Shown piece by piece: positions 9,676 to 19,850 of a stretch of 64,000 nucleotides of DNA (its first letter is position 1; every line of letters begins with the position of its first letter). A program made the translations under genes and the position numbers. The stretch covers positions 6,076,001-6,140,000 of the forward strand of contig NZ_CP092497.1 of assembly GCF_022479115.1 (NCBI RefSeq), in the 5' to 3' direction. Under the pieces are notes generated by a model. That model had not been told where the DNA came from, ran no database searches, and was given only the letters and a program-made list of their open reading frames with translations. Origin of the DNA: Amycolatopsis sp. EV170708-02-1. GTDB lineage: Bacteria; Actinomycetota; Actinomycetes; Mycobacteriales; Pseudonocardiaceae.

Positions 9676-10722
9676 CTACTTCTCGGGGTCGGGCTTCGGG
9701 TCCTCGGTCGCCTTGTCGGCGGCGGAGTCCCGGACGGTGTCCGGAGCCGCGGCGACCTCCGCGTGCGACTCACCGGAATCGGAGGAGTCAGCGGAATCGG
9801 CGGAGTCGGAGGAGTCTTCCCGCGGCACGTCCTTGCTCCACAGCGTTTCCGGAGCTTCCCTCGGTCCCCGCTTGGCGGCCAGGACGAAGTACGCGATCGC
9901 CGCGGCGAACAGCAGGATCGAGGTCCACACGTTGACCCGCAGGCCGAGGATGTGGTTCGCGGTGTCGGTCCGCATCATCTCGATCCAGAAGCGGCCCGCA
10001 GTGTAGCCGGCGACGTACAGCGCGAACACGCGGCCGTGGCCGAGGCGGAACTTCTTGTCCGCCCAGATGACCAGCAGCGCGACACCGAGGTTCCAGAGCA
10101 GCTCGTAGAGGAACGTCGGGTGCACGGGGCTGTCCGGCAGCGGGACGTGCCCGATCGCGATGCCGTTCAGGAAGTCGTCCGGGTTGGTCGGGTTGTAGCG
10201 CTGGTAGATCTCCAGGCCCCACGGCAGATCGGTGTGCGCGCCGTAGAGCTCCTGGTTGAAGTAGTTGCCGAGCCGCCCGATGGCCTGCGCGATCACGATC
10301 CCCGGCGCGAGCGCGTCGGCCATCGCGGGCAGCGGGATGCCCCGGCGGCGGCAGGCGATCAGCGCGCCGACGGCGCCGAGCGCGATGGCACCCCAGATGC
10401 CGAGGCCGCCGTCCCAGATCTTCAGCGCGTTGAGCGGGTTCTTGCCCTCGCCGAAGTACAGCTGGTTGTCGGTGATGACGTGGTACAACCGGCCACCGAC
10501 CAGGCCGAACGGCACCGCGAACACCGCGACGTCGATGACGGTGCCCTTCGTGCCGCCGCGGTTCACCCAGCGCCGTTCGCCCAGCCAGATCGCCACGATG
10601 ATGCCGGCGATGATGCAGAGCGCGTAGGCCCGGATCGGGACCGGCCCGATATGCCAGACGCCCTGGTCGGGGCTGGGGATGGTCGCGAGGAACGCTGCCG
10701 AGGCGGTATTCACGTCGGCCAC
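9676..10722 (-). CDS. lgt: Prolipoprotein diacylglyceryl transferase
   Basis: Lgt moves a diacylglyceryl group from phosphatidylglycerol to the lipobox Cys of preprolipoproteins at the inner membrane. The 348-residue protein has about seven hydrophobic segments, the family signature with the essential Arg (IGRLGNYFNQE, about residue 155), the HPTFLYE motif, and Tyr/Arg residues in the last transmembrane part. The roughly 70-residue cytoplasmic tail is highly acidic with repeated Ser-Asp pairs (DSSDSADSADSSDSGES), which is longer than in most bacteria but common in this order. In many actinomycetes it directly follows trpA; here a three-gene block separates them. Confidence 0.96.
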   Translation of the reverse strand: MADVNTASAAFLATIPSPDQGVWHIGPVPIRAYALCIIAGIIVAIWLGERRWVNRGGTKGTVIDVAVFAVPFGLVGGRLYHVITDNQLYFGEGKNPLNALKIWDGGLGIWGAIALGAVGALIACRRRGIPLPAMADALAPGIVIAQAIGRLGNYFNQELYGAHTDLPWGLEIYQRYNPTNPDDFLNGIAIGHVPLPDSPVHPTFLYELLWNLGVALLVIWADKKFRLGHGRVFALYVAGYTAGRFWIEMMRTDTANHILGLRVNVWTSILLFAAAIAYFVLAAKRGPREAPETLWSKDVPREDSSDSADSADSSDSGESHAEVAAAPDTVRDSAADKATEDPKPDPEK

Positions 10723-10751
10723 CGTAGCGCTTCATCCACTTCTTGGGGGCG

Positions 10752-11921
10752 TCAGCCCTCGACGGCGGCCAAATAGCCCGCGATCAGCGCCGACGCCACG
10801 TGCCCGATGGCCGCGTCGGGCGGCAGGAACAGCTCGTCGTGCAGGCTGGGCGCGCCCGCGGTGTCGCCGAGGCCGACGAACATCATCAGCCCGCGCGTCA
10901 TCCCGCAGTAGTGCGCGAAGTCGTCGGCGCCGAACGAGCGGAACTCGGTGTCCACGCCCACCCCGGTCCGGAGCAGCCGCCGGTGCGCGCGCTGGGTGAG
11001 CCCGGGGTCGTTGTGCAGCACCGGTTCACACGGGCTGATCTCCAGTTCCGCGCGGCAGCCGTGCGCCTTCGCGGTGCCGTGGACGACCTCGGCGAGCCCC
11101 TCCAGCGCGAGGTCGCGGTCTTCGGCGCGCATCAGCCGCAGCGAGCCCGACAGGCGGGCCTCGTTCGGCACGACGTTGGCCGTGGTCCCGGCTTCGATCC
11201 GGCCGACCGAGCAGACCGCGCCGAACACCGGGTCGACCCGGCGGCTCGCGAGCTGCTGCAGACTCACCACGATCTGGCTGAGCGCGAGGATCGGGTCCCG
11301 CAGCAGATGCGGGTATCCGGCGTGCCCGCCCTGGCCGCGGACGACGACGTCGAACTCGTCGGTGGAGGCGTTGACCGGTCCCGGCACCGCGGACACCACA
11401 CCCGCCGCGAGCCGGGGCTGGACGTGCGCGCCGATGACCGACTCGACGCCGTACTCGGCGAGCACGCCGGACTCGACGATGTCGAGCGCGCCGGACGGCG
11501 ACGTCTCCTCACGCGGCTGCAGGAGCGCCAGGAGCGGCCGCGGCACCCCGACGACGGCGGCCGCGCGGCAGGTGGCGACGAGCGCGGCCATGTGGACGTC
11601 GTGTCCGCACGCGTGCATCAGCGGCGTCTCCGAAGCCCACGGGATCCCGGTGCGTTCGGTGACCGGCAGCGCGTCGAGTTCGGTGCGCAGCGCCACGGCC
11701 GGTCCCGGTCCGGTGCCGGGGAGCAGCACGGCGCGGCCGGTTTTGGCGACCTGGACGCCGTCGTCGATGCCCAGTGCCTCGACGACGACCCGCGCGGTGT
11801 CCTCCTCGTCCCCCGACGCCCGGGGATCGGCGTGTACGCGATGCCTCAGTTCTATCGCGGCAGGCAGCTCCGCTTCGACCGCGGCCTCCCACCGGTCGTG
11901 CAGTTCATCCAGCTCCGTCAT
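10752..11921 (-). CDS. M20 family amidohydrolase
   Basis: A 389-residue metallopeptidase of the IAA-amino-acid hydrolase/hippuricase type. The metal-binding motif ACGHDVHM is near residue 105, a second pair lies in QPREETSPSGA, and the lid domain carries RGQGGHAGYP. It would hydrolyse an N-acyl or N-carbamoyl amino acid. ATGA overlap (11918-11921) couples it to the upstream amidohydrolase. Together with the divergent glutamine synthetase homologue this suggests a pathway that makes or breaks a gamma-glutamyl or other amide. Confidence 0.9.
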   Translation of the reverse strand: MTELDELHDRWEAAVEAELPAAIELRHRVHADPRASGDEEDTARVVVEALGIDDGVQVAKTGRAVLLPGTGPGPAVALRTELDALPVTERTGIPWASETPLMHACGHDVHMAALVATCRAAAVVGVPRPLLALLQPREETSPSGALDIVESGVLAEYGVESVIGAHVQPRLAAGVVSAVPGPVNASTDEFDVVVRGQGGHAGYPHLLRDPILALSQIVVSLQQLASRRVDPVFGAVCSVGRIEAGTTANVVPNEARLSGSLRLMRAEDRDLALEGLAEVVHGTAKAHGCRAELEISPCEPVLHNDPGLTQRAHRRLLRTGVGVDTEFRSFGADDFAHYCGMTRGLMMFVGLGDTAGAPSLHDELFLPPDAAIGHVASALIAGYLAAVEG

Positions 11922-13060
11922 GTCCCCTCCAGCCCGTACACCCGTTCGGCGTTGCGGTGCCCCACCAGCGCCGCTATCCGATGCGCGTCCACTTCGGACA
12001 GTACGTCCGAAGTGAGCCCCGCGTACAGGAAGTCGGACAGTCCTTGCCGGAACAGCGCGGTGCCGAGGTGGTACAGCTCGGCCAGCCCGAACGCGTCCGT
12101 GGAGAACAGCAGCTTCCCGAACGGCACGATCTCCATTGTCTCCGCGATGATCGCGGGCGCACGATGACCGGCGTTGTGCGTCGCGAGTCCCACGTCGACG
12201 AACACGTGCTCGAACACCTGCGCCAGATACGCCGCGTTCCGGTGGAAGGGATAGTTGTGCAGCAGCATGATCGGCACCCCGTGTGACCGGGTGGCCCGCA
12301 GCAGCCCGGTGAGCAGCAGCGGATCGCAGCGGTGCAGGTCGACGTCGGAATCGCCGAACCCGACATGGAACTGGATCGGCAGCGCCAGATCGATCCCGGT
12401 CCAGATCAGGAACCGGTGCAGCACCTCGTCCGCGAGGCGGACCGGTTCGCCCGCCTCGATCCGCGCGAGCCAGCGCCCCGCCGCTTCGGTGACTTCGGCG
12501 TCCGAGGGCCGCTCCCCCGCCAGGTCGAGGCCGACCCGGTAGGCGGCGATGGACTTGAACCCGACGGCCGTGGTGGCGCGTTTCGCCAGTTCCCCGGTGA
12601 AGGCCTCGATGAATCCGGCCGCGGTGGTCGCCCCGATCACCGATTCGGCGACCTGTTCGAGCCGGACGATATCCCGCGCGCGGGCGCCGGACAGGGCGGC
12701 GAACTGCTCGGTCGTGGTCAGCGTGTCCGGCAGGAAACCGCCGTCGAGCAGGAATTCGGTCGTGCCGGTGGCACGCAGGAACCGCGCGTTGACCTCCGTG
12801 GCGCCCAGTTCGGCGCGGCGGGCCAGGTAGACCTCGGCGGGCACGTGCGGCGGCAGGTCGAGCACGGGAGCGCAGCGGGCCCGCACCGCGAGCCCGATCA
12901 GCGAATCGAACAGGGTCGTGCCCAGTGACGAGACGGTGTCGGCCTCGGTGAGCATCTGTTCGAACTCGATCCGGCCGAGATCGCCGGTGACGACGCCGTG
13001 GCAGTGGTGGTCCACCAGCCGCGTCCGGGCCACGAACGGCAGGATCGGGGTTCCCGGCAT
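11918..13060 (-). CDS. Amidohydrolase family protein (FluG N-terminal-domain type)
   Basis: The 380-residue protein has the metal-dependent hydrolase start DHHCHGVV and later QFHVGFGDSD, LLHNYPFHR and the LLFSTDAFGL motif, as in the amidohydrolase domain fused to glutamine synthetase in fungal FluG. I chose ATG 13060 because the family start DHHCH lies about 17 residues in, and a purine-rich AGAAGGGA stands 7 nt upstream; frames extending further left have no homology-like content. It lies 96 bp from, and divergent to, the glutamine synthetase homologue, so the two halves of FluG are here separate but adjacent genes. Confidence 0.85.
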   Translation of the reverse strand: MPGTPILPFVARTRLVDHHCHGVVTGDLGRIEFEQMLTEADTVSSLGTTLFDSLIGLAVRARCAPVLDLPPHVPAEVYLARRAELGATEVNARFLRATGTTEFLLDGGFLPDTLTTTEQFAALSGARARDIVRLEQVAESVIGATTAAGFIEAFTGELAKRATTAVGFKSIAAYRVGLDLAGERPSDAEVTEAAGRWLARIEAGEPVRLADEVLHRFLIWTGIDLALPIQFHVGFGDSDVDLHRCDPLLLTGLLRATRSHGVPIMLLHNYPFHRNAAYLAQVFEHVFVDVGLATHNAGHRAPAIIAETMEIVPFGKLLFSTDAFGLAELYHLGTALFRQGLSDFLYAGLTSDVLSEVDAHRIAALVGHRNAERVYGLEGT

Positions 13061-13156
13061 GAGCGCGTCCCTTCTCGTGATCGACGAGTGCGGCCCCACC
13101 CTATGGCCGGATCCGGGCGTGGCAAGGGGCTGGAGAACAGGCCAGGATGAGGAACC

Positions 13157-14529
13157 ATGGTGAACCGGGAAGCACTGACCGCCCGCGCGACCGCCCTCAC
13201 CGGGGAGCTCCGGGCACGGGGTGTCGAGCTCGTGGCGCTGACCTTCGTGGACAACGCCGGGATCGCGCGGGTCAAGGCGGTGCCGCTGCGGAAGCTGCCG
13301 TCGGCGGCGGCGTGGGGTGTCGGCGCTTCGAATTCCTTCGACTTCTTCGGCTTCGACGACGTCATCACCGGTGGTGAACATTCCCTCGGCCCGGTCGGCG
13401 ACCTGCGTCTGCATCCGGACCTCGACGCGCTGACCGTGCTCGCCGGGCAGCCCGGCTGGGCCTGGGCGCCGGTGACGAAACTCGACCAGGAGGGCGAGCC
13501 GCACGCACAGGATCCCGCGCCCTCCTGGCGACGGCGGTGGACCGGCTCGCCGCACGCGGTCAGCGGGCGCGGATGAGTTTCGAGATCGAATGGGTGATCA
13601 CCAGCGCCGACGCCCCGGACGACGCGACGTCGGCCACGGCGGGCCCGGCCTACGGCTACGCGAGGCTTTCCGAACGCGCGGACTACCTCCGCGCCCTGGT
13701 GTCCACTTTGGACCAACAGGGCGCCGGGGTGGAGCAGATCCATCCCGAATACGCCGACGGCCAGTTCGAACTGTCCGTCGCCGCGGCCGATCCGGTGCGC
13801 GCGGCCGACGTCGCGGTGCTGACGAAGGAGACGATCCGCGCGCTCAGCCACCGGCACGGGCTGAAAGCGTCCTTCACCCCGAAGTTCGCGCCCGCCGGCG
13901 TCGGGAACGGCGGGCACGTGCATCTGAGCGTATGGGACGGCGCGCGGAATCTTTTCTCGGGCGGGGAAAGGGTTTTCGGGCTGACACCGGTCGCGGAGTC
14001 GTTCAGCGCGGGCATCCTGGAGCGGCTGCCCGCACTGCTCGCGATCGGGGCACCGTCAGTGGTCAGCTACCTGCGGCTGGAGCCGCACCATTGGGCGGGC
14101 GTGTACACCGCGTGGGGGCTGGAGAACCGGGAGACACCGCTGCGGCTGGTGCGCGGCGTCGCCGGGAATCGCGAGTCGGCGGCGAACCTCGAGGTCAAAT
14201 GTTTCGACCTGACCGCGAATCCGTATCTGCTGGCGGCCGCGCTGCTGTTCGCCGGGATGGCCGGTGTCGACGCGGAAGCGTCACTGCCGGAACCTCTCGA
14301 CGTCGACCCCGGAACGCTGACCGAGGAGGAACGCGCCGCCCGCGGGGTCGAGCGCCTGCCCCGGCGGCTGGAGGAGGCCGTCGCCGCGTTCGAGGCGGAC
14401 AAGGACCTGACGGCCGCGTTCGGCGCTCCGCTGGCGACGACGATCGTGGACGTGCGGCGGGCGGAGATCGAGCGGTTCGCCGGTGCGAGCGCGAAGGAGA
14501 TCACCGAAGCGCAGCGGTGGCGGCACTGA
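13157..14529 (+). pseudogene. Glutamine synthetase family protein, broken by a single-base frameshift
   Basis: Two frames make one protein. The first (from ATG 13157) carries the beta-grasp domain, with FVDNAGIARVKAVP and FFGFDDV. The second (to 14529) carries the catalytic domain: MSFEIEW, the ATP/metal motifs FTPKFAPAGVGNGGHVHLS and NRE..LRLV, and the C-terminal helices. The frame changes near 13514-13516: adding one C to that CCC run restores EPHAQDPRALLATAVDRL and gives an intact 457-residue enzyme. So this is either a recent pseudogene or a sequence error. The type is the GlnA-like paralogue group that ligates glutamate to amines rather than housekeeping GlnA. The partner genes are the divergent amidohydrolase and M20 hydrolase. 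Confidence 0.85.
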
Positions 14530-14540
14530 GGCCGGTGGCC

Positions 14541-14618
14541 GAAGGACGCTTTCCCCGCATCAGACGCAGTGAAAGGGCCCTTCACCGCATCACATGCGGT
14601 GAAGGGCCCTTTCAGCCC
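14541..14618. repeat. 78-bp composite inverted repeat, copy 1
   Basis: Between the convergent glutamine synthetase and trpA stops. A perfect 21-bp stem (14570-14590 with 14594-14614, 3-nt loop) forms its right half. The left half (14541-14569) carries GCTTTCCCCGCAT without a good partner. The whole 78 bp aligns without gaps to 53817-53894 at 66 of 78 positions. Confidence 0.85.
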
Positions 14619-14627
14619 ACGTAGGGA

Positions 14628-15419
14628 TCAAGCGGGGGTGACGGCCTTCCGCACACCCGCGGCCAATTCGGCCGAAAGCCCGCGTACCGCGTCGGTCCCG
14701 CTCGCCGCGGCCGTCACCAGTGCCGAGCCGACGATGACGCCGTCCGCGAACCCGGCGACCTGCGCCGCCTGCTCGCCGGACCGGACGCCGATCCCGACAC
14801 CGATCGGCAGTTCCGTATGCGCGCGGGTGCGCTCGACCAGCTCCTCGGCGTGCACGCCGACCTGGTCACGGGCGCCCGTCACGCCCATCACGGCGGTGGC
14901 GTACACGAAACCCGAAGCGGCCGCGACGGTCTTCGCGATCCGCTCCTCCGAAGAGGAGGGCGCGACCAGGAAGATCCGGTCCAAACCATGCTGCTCGGAG
15001 GCGGCCATCCACTCGTCGGCCTCGTCCGGGATCAGGTCCGGGGTGATCATCCCGAGCCCGCCCGCGGCGGCGAGATCCCGCGCGAAGCGGTCGACGCCGT
15101 AGCGGTGCACCGGGTTCCAGTACGTCATCACGACGGCCTTGCCGCCGCGCGACGACACCGACTCGACGACCTCGAACAGGTGCTTGAGCTTGAAGCCGCC
15201 CGAGAGCGCGCTCACCGAGGCGGCCTGGATGGTCGGGCCGTCCATCACCGGGTCCGAGTAGGGCACGCCCACCTCGACCAGGTCGGCGCCGCCGTCGACC
15301 ACCGCGGCCAGCAGATCCTTGGACCCGTCGACCGTCGGGAAGCCCGCCGGAAGGTAGCCGATCAGCGCGCCGCGCCCCTCGGCCCGGGTCTTCGCGAAGA
15401 TCTCGTCCAGCGCGCTCAT
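14628..15419 (-). CDS. trpA: Tryptophan synthase alpha subunit
   Basis: TrpA cleaves indole-3-glycerol phosphate to indole, which passes to TrpB. The 263-residue TIM barrel shows the catalytic Glu in [15 protein letters not shown] (near residue 50) with the catalytic Asp in YSDP, and the phosphate-binding [10 protein letters not shown] and VIVGSALV loops. It overlaps trpB by ATGA (15416-15419), consistent with the equimolar alpha2-beta2 complex. It is the last gene of the trp cluster and is followed by a repeat hairpin. Confidence 0.97.
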   Translation of the reverse strand: MSALDEIFAKTRAEGRGALIGYLPAGFPTVDGSKDLLAAVVDGGADLVEVGVPYSDPVMDGPTIQAASVSALSGGFKLKHLFEVVESVSSRGGKAVVMTYWNPVHRYGVDRFARDLAAAGGLGMITPDLIPDEADEWMAASEQHGLDRIFLVAPSSSEERIAKTVAAASGFVYATAVMGVTGARDQVGVHAEELVERTRAHTELPIGVGIGVRSGEQAAQVAGFADGVIVGSALVTAAASGTDAVRGLSAELAAGVRKAVTPA

Positions 15420-16645
15420 GCGTTCTCCACCAGGCCGAAGTACTTCGCGGCGGTGTCCATGTCCTTGTCGCCGCGACCGGACAGGTTCACGATGATCAGC
15501 CCCTCGGGGCCGAGTTCACGGCCGAGCACCAGCGCGCCGGCCAGCGCGTGCGCCGACTCGATCGCCGGGATGATGCCCTCGGTGCGCGAAAGCAGCTTGA
15601 ACGCGTCCATCGCCTCGGCGTCGGTCACCGGCCGGTACTCGGCGCGGCCGCTGTCCTTGAGCCACGAGTGCTCCGGGCCGACGCCCGGGTAGTCGAGGCC
15701 CGCGGAGATCGAGTGCGATTCGACGGTCTGGCCGTCCTCGTCCTGCAGCAGGTACGTCATCGCGCCGTGCAGGTTGCCCGGGGTGCCCTTGGTCAGCGTG
15801 GCGCCGTGACGGTTCCCCTCGATGCCCTCGCCGCCCGGTTCGAGACCGACCAGGCGCACCGACGCGTCGTCGATGAAGCCGTGGAAGATCCCGATCGCGT
15901 TGGATCCGCCGCCGACGCAGGCCGCGACGGCGTCGGGCAGGCGTCCGGCCTGCTCCAGGATCTGGGCGCGGGCCTCCTCGCCGATGATCTTGTGGAAGTT
16001 CCGCACCATCATCGGGAACGGGTACGGGCCCGCCGCCGTGCCGAACAGGTAGTGCGTGGTGTCTGCGTTGGTGACCCAGTCGCGCAGCGCCTCGTTGATC
16101 GCGTCCTTCAGCGTGCGCGAGCCGGTCTTCACCGGGATGACCTCGGCGCCGAGCAGTTTCATGCGGGCGACGTTCAGCGCCTGCCGCTCGGTGTCGACCT
16201 CGCCCATGTAGACGACGCATTCCAGGTCCAGCAGCGCGCAGGCGGTGGCGGTGGCCACGCCGTGCTGCCCGGCCCCGGTCTCGGCGATGACCCGCTTCTT
16301 GCCCATCCGCTTGGTGAGCAGCGCCTGGCCGAGCACGTTGTTGATCTTGTGCGAACCAGTGTGGTTCAGATCCTCGCGCTTGAGGAAGATCCGGGCGCCG
16401 CCGGCGTGCTCGCCGAAGCGCTTGGCCTCGGTGAGCAGCGACGGGCGGCCGGCGTACTCGCGCAGCAGGCGCCGGAACTCGTTGACGAAGTCCGGATCGG
16501 TCCTCGCCTTGTCGTATTCCGCCGCGACCTCGTCGACGACGCCGATCAGGGCCTCGGGCATGAACCGGCCGCCGTAGGGGCCGTAGTAGCCCCGGCCGTC
16601 CGGGTCGTGCTCGCCGTGCGGTGTTTCGGTGTACTCCACGCTCAT
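15416..16645 (-). CDS. trpB: Tryptophan synthase beta subunit
   Basis: The PLP enzyme that joins indole to serine. The 409-residue protein contains the PLP-lysine motif HTGSHKINN near residue 90, the phosphate-binding loop VGGGSNAIG, and GRGDKD at the C-terminus. I chose ATG 16645 ([10 protein letters not shown]): it overlaps the trpC stop as ATGA (16642-16645), whereas the ATG 18 bp upstream would extend into trpC. Coupled to both neighbours. Confidence 0.97.
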   Translation of the reverse strand: MSVEYTETPHGEHDPDGRGYYGPYGGRFMPEALIGVVDEVAAEYDKARTDPDFVNEFRRLLREYAGRPSLLTEAKRFGEHAGGARIFLKREDLNHTGSHKINNVLGQALLTKRMGKKRVIAETGAGQHGVATATACALLDLECVVYMGEVDTERQALNVARMKLLGAEVIPVKTGSRTLKDAINEALRDWVTNADTTHYLFGTAAGPYPFPMMVRNFHKIIGEEARAQILEQAGRLPDAVAACVGGGSNAIGIFHGFIDDASVRLVGLEPGGEGIEGNRHGATLTKGTPGNLHGAMTYLLQDEDGQTVESHSISAGLDYPGVGPEHSWLKDSGRAEYRPVTDAEAMDAFKLLSRTEGIIPAIESAHALAGALVLGRELGPEGLIIVNLSGRGDKDMDTAAKYFGLVENA

Positions 16646-17451
16646 CGAGAAGGCCTCGGGCAAGCGGGGTGCGAACCGGCGGTCACGAGCTTGACCAGGG
16701 CGCCCTTCGGGTCTCCCGAAGCGACGAGCCCTTCGCCCACGAGGACGGCGTCGGCGCCGTGACCCGCGTACGACATCAGGTCACCGGGGCCGCGGACACC
16801 GGACTCGGCGATCTTGAAGACGTCCATCGGCAGGCCGGGGGCCAGCCGCGAGAAGACGTCGCGATCCACCTCGAGGGTGTGCAGGTTGCGGGCGTTGACG
16901 CCGATCACCTTGGCGCCGGCTTCGAGCGCCTTGTCGGCCTCTTCGGCGTTGTGGATCTCGACCAGCGCGGTCATCCCGAGGGATTCGACGCGGTCCAGCA
17001 ACGCGATCAGGGCGTTCTGCTCCAGCGCGGCCACGATCAGCAGGACCATGTCCGCGCCGTGCAGCCGCGCCTCGTGGACCTGGTACGGGCTGACGATGAA
17101 GTCCTTGCGCAGCACCGGGATGTCGACCGCCGCGCGGACCGCGTCGAGGTCGGCGAGCGAACCGCCGAACCGCCGCTGCTCGGTCAGCACGCTGATCACC
17201 CGCGCGCCGCCGTCGGCGTAGTCCTTCGCCAGCGCGGCCGGATCCGGGATCTCGGCCAGATCGCCCTTGGACGGGCTGCGCCGCTTCACCTCGGCGATGA
17301 CGCCGATACCGGACTCGCGCAGGGCCGCGAGGACGTCACGTGGGGGCGCGACCTGGGTCGCGCGCTTCTTCAGTTCGTCGAACGGCAGAGCCGCCTCGCG
17401 CTCGGCGAGATCGGCACGGACGCCGGCGACGATGTCTTCGAGCACGCTCAC
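16642..17451 (-). CDS. trpC: Indole-3-glycerol phosphate synthase
   Basis: A 269-residue TIM barrel that closes carboxyphenylaminodeoxyribulose phosphate to indole-3-glycerol phosphate. Family motifs are [13 protein letters not shown] (catalytic Glu and Lys), [20 protein letters not shown] and AESGVRGP. The start is GTG. No phosphoribosylanthranilate isomerase domain is fused and no trpF is nearby, so PriA is the likely supplier of its substrate. A 192-bp gap separates it from the membrane gene upstream, leaving room for a separate promoter (TAGCAT at 17532-17537 on the minus strand is a candidate). Confidence 0.97.
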   Translation of the reverse strand: MSVLEDIVAGVRADLAEREAALPFDELKKRATQVAPPRDVLAALRESGIGVIAEVKRRSPSKGDLAEIPDPAALAKDYADGGARVISVLTEQRRFGGSLADLDAVRAAVDIPVLRKDFIVSPYQVHEARLHGADMVLLIVAALEQNALIALLDRVESLGMTALVEIHNAEEADKALEAGAKVIGVNARNLHTLEVDRDVFSRLAPGLPMDVFKIAESGVRGPGDLMSYAGHGADAVLVGEGLVASGDPKGALVKLVTAGSHPACPRPSR

Positions 17452-17643
17452 CGGAGTCCCTCACCGGCCGTCGTACTCACGGATTCCTTCGCAAGGTCGC
17501 TCACAAAAACCTTCCCCTTCCCGCCGAAACGATGCTAACCCCCGCACGGATACGGCCTGGTTCCGGGTATGTCCGTTACTCCGAATGCCCACCGTGTCAT
17601 CTTTCCCGGCGTAGATCTCCGAAACCCGCGAATTCCGCCGTCG
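17452..17643. other. Intergenic gap inside the trp cluster
   Basis: No gene is seen in these 192 bp. On the minus strand TAGCAT (17537 to 17532) could be a -10 box for trpC. I see no convincing hairpin or leader peptide with tryptophan codons. Confidence 0.4.
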
Positions 17644-18212
17644 TCACCGGGTCGCGGTGGGATCTTCGCCGTCGGACAGCGCCTCCCACAGCTCGGTCTC
17701 CGGATCCTTCGCGGCCTTCTTCTTCGCCCCCGGCGCCGAATACTTCGCGCCGAGGCGCGGCATCCGGCCCGCGCCCTTGATGGCTGCCAACCCGCCCGCG
17801 GTCACGAGAATTCCCCGAGGATCGCGAGGCCGCGGGCTCCCAGCATCTGGGCGACGGGCAGTCCGTCGGCGAATCCGCTGAACGAGCCGCCCGCCACGCC
17901 GATCCACACCGCGGCGACACCGGCCACGGCGAGTACCACGCCGAGCACCCGCCGTGGCCAGCCGCCGGTGGCGATCAGCCCCGCGGTGCCGGCGAGCGCC
18001 AGCAACGCGAGGGGAATCAGCGCAATCGCACGCTGTGAACCGGTTTCCGTGTACAGCACGGTGCCGCGCACGCCGCCGTCGCGGAACTCCGCGAACCACA
18101 CGAGCTGCGAGGAACCCCACAACGCGACCGCGCCCAGCAGCAGGCCCACCACGGCGATCCACAGTGGACGCTTGGCTTTCTTCGCCGGGGCGTCAGACAC
18201 GAGTGCTGTCAC
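17644..18212 (-). pseudogene. Trp-operon-associated membrane protein, broken by a single-base frameshift
   Basis: The N-terminal frame (ATG 18212) has a basic start and three to four hydrophobic segments (WIAVVGLLLGAVALWG, IALIPLALLALAGTAGL, VLGVVLAVAGVAAVWIG). It then hits TGA just after LAILGEFS. In the neighbouring frame the normal end continues: GILVTAGGLAAIKGAG, then the hallmark RMPRLGAKY and an acidic tail with LWEALSDGEDPT. Adding one base to the C-run at 17813-17816 (a G on the coding strand) joins the halves into about 189 residues, the usual size. The family sits between trpE and trpC throughout actinomycetes; its function is not known. It overlaps the trpE stop by 20 bp. Sequence error is likelier than decay. 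Confidence 0.8.
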
Positions 18213-19764
18213 CCGCCGGGTCGAGTTCGTCCGCCGCGATCATCGTCTGCGCCGCCGCGACGGCGGAAAGCACCGTGCGGGCCTTGTTGAGCGACTCGTT
18301 GTCCTCGTAGTCGGCCACCGAGTCCGCGACGACCCCGCCGCCCGCCTGGACGTACGCCGTGCCGTCCTTCATCAGCGCGGTGCGGATCGCGATCGCGGTG
18401 TCGGCGTCCCCGGCGAAGTCGAGGTAGCCGACAACGCCGCCGTAGAGCGCCCTGCGGGTGGGCTCCAGCTCCTCGATCAGCTGCATCGCGCGGACCTTCG
18501 GCGCGCCCGAGAGCGTCCCCGCCGGGAAACAGGCGGTGACGGCGTCGAAAGCCGTCTTGTCGTCGAGGAGTTCCCCGGTGACCGTGGAGACGATGTGCAT
18601 GACGTGGCTGTAGCGCTCGACGTCGAAGAAGTCGACGACGCGCACGGTGCCGGGCTTGCAGACCTTGCCGAGGTCGTTGCGGCCGAGGTCGACGAGCATC
18701 AGATGCTCGGCGCGTTCCTTCTCGTCCGCGAGCAGGTCCTTGGCCAGCTGCGCGTCCTCCTCCGGATCGGCGCCACGCCAGCGGGTGCCCGCGATCGGAT
18801 GCGTGGTCGCGCGGCCGTCCCGCACGGTGACCAGCGACTCCGGGCTGGATCCGACGATGTCGAAACCGTCCAGGCGCAGCAGGTACATGTACGGGCTCGG
18901 ATTGGACGTGCGCAGCACGCGGTAGACGTCGAGCGCGTCGGCCTGGGTCTCGATCTCGAAGCGTTGCGACGGCACGATCTGGAACGCTTCACCGGCCTTG
19001 ATCGCCTCGACGGCCTTCTCGACGGCGGCGTGGAAGTCCGGCTTGGAGCGGCGGCGCGTGAATTCGGGCGCGGGACGATCGAAGACCGCGGCCGTGGCCG
19101 GGGCGGCGACGTGCAGCTGCTTGGTCATCGCGTTCAGGCGCGCGACGGCGTCGTCGTACGCGGCGTCGACGCGCTCGGCCGAGTCGTCCCAGTTGACCGC
19201 GTTGGCGATCAGGGTGACGGTGCCCTCGTGGTGGTCGAAGGCGGCCAGGTCGGTCGCCAAGAGCATGGTGAGCTCGGGGATGTCGAGGTCGCGCTCGGCG
19301 AGCTCGGGGAGCCGTTCGAGCCAGCGGACGGCGTCGTAGCCGATGTAGCCGACCATGCCGCCGGTGAGTGGCGGCATCCCGGGCAGCTGCTCGGTGTGCA
19401 GCGCGGCGACGGTCTCACGCAGAACGGTGAGCGGGTCGCCCTCGGTCGGCAGGCCGACCGGCGGGGTGCCGGTCCACACCGCCTCGCCGTCACGCACGGT
19501 CAGCGCGGCGGGGCTGTCGACGCCGATGAACGACCATCGGCTCCAGGAAGCGCCGTTCTCCGCCGATTCGAACAGGAACGTCCCCGGCCGGTCGGCGGCG
19601 AGCTTGCGGTAGACCCCGATGGGGGTCTCACCGTCGGCGAGCACGCGACGGACGACGGGGATGACGCGACGGCCCTCGGCGAGCGCGCGGAACTCGTCGC
19701 GCGAAGGGCTGACCGAGCCGAGCCCCGAGGGGCTGGCGTTTGCGGCGCTGACCATGTCGCTCAT
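18193..19764 (-). CDS. trpE: Anthranilate synthase component I
   Basis: TrpE makes anthranilate from chorismate. The 523-residue protein has the N-terminal feedback motif around [10 protein letters not shown] (the LLES-like Ser that binds tryptophan) and the catalytic chorismate domain with [46 protein letters not shown] and [12 protein letters not shown]. The start at ATG 19764 (MSDMVSAAN) is preferred; an in-frame ATG at 19809 would begin inside a palindrome and lacks family sequence. No partner glutaminase (trpG) is in the window, so it must be borrowed from elsewhere, as is common in actinomycetes. Confidence 0.96.
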   Translation of the reverse strand: MSDMVSAANASPSGLGSVSPSRDEFRALAEGRRVIPVVRRVLADGETPIGVYRKLAADRPGTFLFESAENGASWSRWSFIGVDSPAALTVRDGEAVWTGTPPVGLPTEGDPLTVLRETVAALHTEQLPGMPPLTGGMVGYIGYDAVRWLERLPELAERDLDIPELTMLLATDLAAFDHHEGTVTLIANAVNWDDSAERVDAAYDDAVARLNAMTKQLHVAAPATAAVFDRPAPEFTRRRSKPDFHAAVEKAVEAIKAGEAFQIVPSQRFEIETQADALDVYRVLRTSNPSPYMYLLRLDGFDIVGSSPESLVTVRDGRATTHPIAGTRWRGADPEEDAQLAKDLLADEKERAEHLMLVDLGRNDLGKVCKPGTVRVVDFFDVERYSHVMHIVSTVTGELLDDKTAFDAVTACFPAGTLSGAPKVRAMQLIEELEPTRRALYGGVVGYLDFAGDADTAIAIRTALMKDGTAYVQAGGGVVADSVADYEDNESLNKARTVLSAVAAAQTMIAADELDPAGDSTRV

Positions 19765-19802
19765 TGTGCTGCAACGGCCGTGAGGACCTGGACGGGGGGA
19801 TG

Positions 19803-19822
19803 AATTCAAAGATTGTTGAATT
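19803..19822. promoter_or_regulatory. Inverted repeat between trpE and a TetR gene
   Basis: AATTCAA-N6-TTGAATT (19803-19822) lies in the 86-bp divergent gap. It is the obvious operator for the TetR protein read rightward, whose own -10 candidate CATGAT (19839-19844) is 6 nt before ATG 19851. Control of trpE by the same regulator is possible but unproven. Confidence 0.55.
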
Positions 19823-19850
19823 TCTGGCCGGGTCCGTTCATGATGACGCC

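Noticed and set aside
19765..19850. Tryptophan attenuator or leader peptide upstream of trpE
   Set aside because: The only short frame ([11 protein letters not shown]) has no Trp codons and there is no pair of competing hairpins. The palindrome present is better explained as a TetR operator.
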